This document shows, piece after piece, positions 6,144 through 8,582 of a stretch of DNA of 8,582 bases. Positions within the stretch are counted from its first letter, which is position 1. Every line of letters begins with the position of its first letter. Made by a program: the position numbers and the translations under genes. Source of the stretch: Clostridiales bacterium. GTDB lineage: Bacteria > Bacillota > Clostridia > Christensenellales > JAISNN01. The stretch covers positions 1 through 8,582 of the forward strand of contig JAISQX010000097.1 in assembly GCA_031273965.1 (NCBI GenBank). Direction: 5' to 3'. The notes below the pieces were generated by a model. That model did not search any database. It was given only the letters and a program-made list of their open reading frames with translations, and was not told the DNA's origin.

Positions 6144-6895
6144 CGTTTAAGAGTATAACGATTTTGGGCGGCGTTGATAAGGACGGCAAGGACGAGAATA
6201 TTCGCGCTCTCACGATTGAACGCGGCGAGATTTACAGCGTGATAGGCTTTACGGGTAGCGGAAAGAGTCGGTTAATACGCGACATAGAGCAGCTTGCCGA
6301 CCGAGATACCGTGACGAAGCGGCAAATATTGATTGACGGAAAAACGCCCGATTACTCGATGCGCCGTGATCCGTCAAAAAAAATAGTCGCGCATCTTACG
6401 CAAAACATGAATTATATTATGGATTTGCAGTGCGGTGATTTTTTACGGCTTCGCGCCGAATGCAGAAAAATGACCGACGCGAAAAAGAACGCGGAACAAA
6501 TATTAGAAACGGCTAATAAACTTTGCGGCGAGCCTATCGCGGATTATGCGCAGCTCACTTCGTTATCCGGCGGGCAATCGCGCGCTCTGATGATAGCGGA
6601 CACCGCTATAAACACAAACGCGCCCATTATACTTATCGATGAAATAGAAAATGCGGGAATCGACAAAAAAGCGGCTATGGACACGCTACTCGGAAGCGAT
6701 AAAATAATCATTGTCGTGACGCACGATCCTATGCTTGCTTTGAGCGGAAAAAAGAGAATAATTATGCGCAACGGCGGAATGGACGGACTTTTAACGTTAA
6801 CGGAAAAAGAAAAAGAGGTTTTTTCAAAACTGCAGACTTTGAGTGAATACAGTCTTGAAGTACAACGGAACTTACGACTTGGCAAAACGTTATAA
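6140..6895 (+). CDS. Stand-alone ABC-type ATPase, no membrane partner
   Basis: The 251-residue cytosolic protein has a complete ABC nucleotide-binding domain: Walker A GFTGSGKS (36-43), Q-loop Q88, signature LSGGQ (142-146), Walker B IILIDE (163-168, D167/E168) and H-loop H195 in VTHDP. The D-loop after Walker B reads ENAGID (170-175) rather than the SALD-type motif of importers. A C-terminal tail of about 40 residues is polar and possibly helical. No hydrophobic segments are present and no permease or binding-protein gene is nearby, so a non-transport role (conformational ATPase for assembly or activation) is as likely as import. The ATG overlaps the GTPase stop codon as ATGA, with GGAG (6128-6131) eight bases upstream; an extended frame back to 6062 lies wholly inside the GTPase gene and is not the start. 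Partnership with the GTPase is inferred from this coupling. Confidence 0.75.
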   Translation: MTFKSITILGGVDKDGKDENIRALTIERGEIYSVIGFTGSGKSRLIRDIEQLADRDTVTKRQILIDGKTPDYSMRRDPSKKIVAHLTQNMNYIMDLQCGDFLRLRAECRKMTDAKKNAEQILETANKLCGEPIADYAQLTSLSGGQSRALMIADTAINTNAPIILIDEIENAGIDKKAAMDTLLGSDKIIIVVTHDPMLALSGKKRIIMRNGGMDGLLTLTEKEKEVFSKLQTLSEYSLEVQRNLRLGKTL

Positions 6896-7075
6896 CAGGG
6901 ACGCAGTGTCGGAATAAAATTATTAATGACCTATAAAAGTGAGCGTCAGGCAAATAATTTAATAAACTTTTGTGACTTTTGGCGTACGGATAATGCTTGT
7001 CTGAATAGGAAATCCGATATTATTTGATATTTTTTAGCGGTCGCCGAGTTTTTATTTTACTATTTAGAAATAATA

Positions 7076-7216
7076 AAATATAAAGAGTACGACCATAAAG
7101 AAATCCGCGATTCGGTTGCCAACGGTAAAAAAAAGTGATATAATAATATATAAGCATTACACGCGGGATTATCATTGAAGGCGGCAAAATTTGTAACTAA
7201 TGAAATATAAAGAGTA
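7076..7216 (+). repeat. Pair of 14-base direct repeats flanking the glgD promoter
   Basis: AAATATAAAGAGTA occurs exactly at 7076-7089 and at 7203-7216. One copy is 27 bases before the -35 box, the other in the leader 58 bases after the -10 box. They could be paired regulator sites or a relic of a small duplication. The sequence is AT-rich, so chance cannot be excluded. Confidence 0.45.
7116..7144 (+). promoter_or_regulatory. glgD promoter
   Basis: TTGCCA (7116-7121) and a perfect TATAAT (7139-7144) are 17 bases apart, with an A-rich spacer. The predicted start near 7151 gives glgD a leader of about 125 nt. This lets glgD be expressed apart from the upstream genes. Confidence 0.8.
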
Positions 7217-7217
7217 A

Positions 7218-7261
7218 AATATTCCGGACCGTAAAGATAAGGTCAAATCATCGGGAATATT
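7218..7261 (+). promoter_or_regulatory. Hairpin beside the glgD ribosome binding site
   Basis: AATATTCC (7218-7225) pairs with GGAATATT (7254-7261), with an inner GACC/GGTC helix (7227-7230 with 7241-7244). It ends five bases before the AAGGA ribosome binding site (7266-7270), and no U-run follows. This fits a leader that affects translation or mRNA stability rather than a terminator. Confidence 0.45.
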
Positions 7262-7274
7262 ATATAAGGAATAT

Positions 7275-8384
7275 ATGAGTAATATGATGAGCGTGCTTTT
7301 TGCAAGCGATAACGAGAGCAAATTGAATGAGCTTACAATACACAGAACCACCGCGTCTTTACCGTTTTGCGGAAGGTATAGGCTTATAGACTTTATATTG
7401 TCCAACCTCGTAAACTCGGGCGTTACCACAATAGGCATAATTGCGCGCAGCAATTATAATTCTCTTATGGATCATATACGAATGGGCAGAGATTGGGGAT
7501 TGAACCGTAAAAACGGCGGACTTGCGGTTTTTCCGCCGTATGTCATGAATACGTCGCGGGATATGTACAAAAGCAAAATTGAGGCGATATACAGTATAAA
7601 CGATTATATAAAAAAGGCTAAGGAGGATTATATCCTAATAACGAACGGCAATGTCGCGTACAATTTTAATTTTGCCGGGCTTTATGACGCGCACATAGCC
7701 CAAAAAGCCGATATTACCATGCTTACATACAAATCGGCGACAACGGCGAGGCGTATTTTGCCCGTCATAGGGAAAAACGGAAGAGTTTCGGAAATAGTAT
7801 TTTCAAATTCACAGAGTAATAGCCCCGCCGATGTGGCGATGAACGTATACCTTATGCATAAAAACCTGCTTTTAGAGCTTGTCGAATCGGCGTTTAACAG
7901 AGGGCAGCTTGATTTTGAGAAGGATATTTTGATGTCAAAAATCGACGAATTAAAAATCTATGCGTATAATGTCGGCGGTTTCGTGGCTATAATCGACGAC
8001 ATAAAAAGTTATTATTATGAGAGCATGAAACTTCTGCAAAAGAGCACGCGCGATATGCTTTTCGACTCGTACGGCAGTATTTACACAAAAGTCAAGGACA
8101 GCGTCCCTACCTTATATGAAGACAAAGCCGAGGTCAAAAACTCGCTTATCGCCGACGGGTGTAATATAAACGGTTATGTGGAAAACTCCATACTTTTTAG
8201 AGGCGTCAAAATCGAGGAAGGCGCAAGAGTGATAAATTCCATAATTATGGAAAACGGACATATTATGCATAATACTAACATGAGTTATGTTATTACCGAC
8301 AAAAATGTAAAAATTAAGGAGAATCGCAATATTTCGGGATTTGAGACTTATCCCATCGTCATCGTAAAAGACAAGACGGTATGA
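7275..8384 (+). CDS. glgD: GlgD, non-catalytic ADP-glucose pyrophosphorylase subunit
   Basis: The 369-residue protein aligns by eye with GlgC over its length: FCGRYRLIDFILSNLVNSG (31-49), DWGLNRKNGGLAVFPPY (73-89), and a C-terminal beta-helix (NSLIADGC at 289-296, NSILFRG at 304-310, NSIIMENG at 321-328). The glycine-rich ATP loop (GGQGTRL in GlgC) is gone: the segment reads ELTIHRTTASLP (19-30). The catalytic SGD is NGN (124-126), and the FEEKP sugar-phosphate motif is not recognisable. These losses define Firmicutes GlgD, which in studied species forms a heteromer with GlgC and raises its activity or alters its regulation. The ATG at 7275 follows AAGGA (7266-7270) by four bases. It has its own promoter, separated from glgC by the GTPase/ATPase pair. 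Confidence 0.95.
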   Translation: MSNMMSVLFASDNESKLNELTIHRTTASLPFCGRYRLIDFILSNLVNSGVTTIGIIARSNYNSLMDHIRMGRDWGLNRKNGGLAVFPPYVMNTSRDMYKSKIEAIYSINDYIKKAKEDYILITNGNVAYNFNFAGLYDAHIAQKADITMLTYKSATTARRILPVIGKNGRVSEIVFSNSQSNSPADVAMNVYLMHKNLLLELVESAFNRGQLDFEKDILMSKIDELKIYAYNVGGFVAIIDDIKSYYYESMKLLQKSTRDMLFDSYGSIYTKVKDSVPTLYEDKAEVKNSLIADGCNINGYVENSILFRGVKIEEGARVINSIIMENGHIMHNTNMSYVITDKNVKIKENRNISGFETYPIVIVKDKTV

Positions 8385-8497
8385 TAAATATTGAGTATAT
8401 TATTGTGTAAGAAAAGAGAACTCTTTGAATAATAACCTTTAAAAATGGCAAAAAATCATTTAAAAACAAAAACAAATACAAAAAGGAAGTGATTGAA

Positions 8498-8582
8498 GTG
8501 AGTGAAAGCAAAGCAAAGAAAAAAGTAGCCGACGCTATAAAAAGGAAGATAAAAATATTCGACGATTTTATTGAAGATGACG
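8498..8582 (+). CDS. Start of an unidentified gene (partial, cut by window end)
   Basis: A frame opens with GTG at 8498, ten bases after AAGGA (8483-8487), and is still open at the window end (28 codons). An in-frame GTG at 8489 is too close to the ribosome binding site. The visible N-terminus is highly charged and lysine-rich (MSESKAKKKVADAIKRKIK) and ends in an acidic patch, like a helical cytosolic segment. In many Firmicutes a glycogen synthase (glgA) follows glgD, but GlgA proteins usually begin almost at once with a KILFVASE-type motif, absent here. It may be another glycogen enzyme with an N-terminal extension or something unrelated. No terminator or clear promoter lies in the 113-base gap after glgD, so it is probably in the same transcript. 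Confidence 0.6.
   Translation, partial: MSESKAKKKVADAIKRKIKIFDDFIEDD

Larger units (their letters stand above)
6896..7274. other. Gene-free stretch between the ATPase gene and glgD (379 bases)
   Basis: The DNA is AT-rich and no convincing gene was found. It contains an imperfect inverted repeat (AAATTATT...AATAATTT, 6917-6960, with inner TGAC/GTCA), a good promoter at 7116-7144, a 14-base direct repeat on either side of it, and a hairpin next to the glgD ribosome binding site. No strong terminator was seen after the ATPase gene, so some read-through into glgD is likely. Confidence 0.65.

Noticed and set aside
6926..7027. A 33-codon frame (ATG 6926 to TGA 7025-7027) with a mixed, protein-like composition.
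   Set aside because: It has no ribosome binding site at a workable distance, is very short, matches no family I recognise and lies in AT-rich intergenic DNA.
8413..8426. AAAGAG/CTCTTT arms with a two-base centre after glgD.
   Set aside because: Short, A-T rich and without a following T-run; could be an operator half-site pair but nothing supports it.
1..8582. CRISPR arrays, tRNA/rRNA genes, insertion sequences, attachment sites.
   Set aside because: I looked for regularly spaced repeats, cloverleaf-like arms, transposase motifs and terminal inverted repeats and found none that would support a call.

Overview
The window looks like the chromosome of a low-to-moderate G+C Bacillota (Firmicutes), most likely an uncultured Clostridia-type bacterium. 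The clues are AT-rich intergenic DNA, strong consensus sigma-A promoters, purine-rich ribosome binding sites, GTG as well as ATG starts, and above all a paired glgC/glgD, since the non-catalytic GlgD subunit is a Firmicutes hallmark. All supported genes are on the + strand. The assignment rests on gene content only.

Positions 1-480 hold the possible tail of an upstream reading frame, a 55-codon YjzC-like small-protein gene, and a very regular 18-bp-stem terminator. Positions 525-1690 carry a polytopic membrane protein resembling the acyltransferase-3 / HGSNAT (DUF5009-like) superfamily, followed by its own terminator. A 543-base gene-free stretch (1596-2138) contains four successive hairpins, a possible internal promoter and, at its end, a textbook promoter for the glycogen genes.

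Positions 2139-8384 are a glycogen biosynthesis locus: glgB (branching enzyme), glgC (ADP-glucose pyrophosphorylase, catalytic) and glgD (ADP-glucose pyrophosphorylase-like, catalytically degenerate). GlgC and GlgD would make ADP-glucose as a heteromer, and GlgB would branch the polymer made by a glycogen synthase. No glycogen synthase gene is visible here. A further gene starts at about 8498 and runs off the window; its 28 visible residues do not resemble the start of a glycogen synthase.

The unexpected part is between glgC and glgD. It holds a P-loop GTPase of the CobW/HypB/UreG metallochaperone type with two CxxC motifs. Overlapping it by ATGA is a stand-alone ABC-type ATPase with all nucleotide-binding motifs and no membrane partner. 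A GC-richer leader with mutually exclusive pairings precedes this pair, and glgD behind it has its own promoter, a leader of roughly 125 nt and a hairpin next to its ribosome binding site. The pair reads as a two-gene module of unknown, possibly metal-related, function inside a conserved glycogen operon. It is the best candidate for something undescribed in this window.
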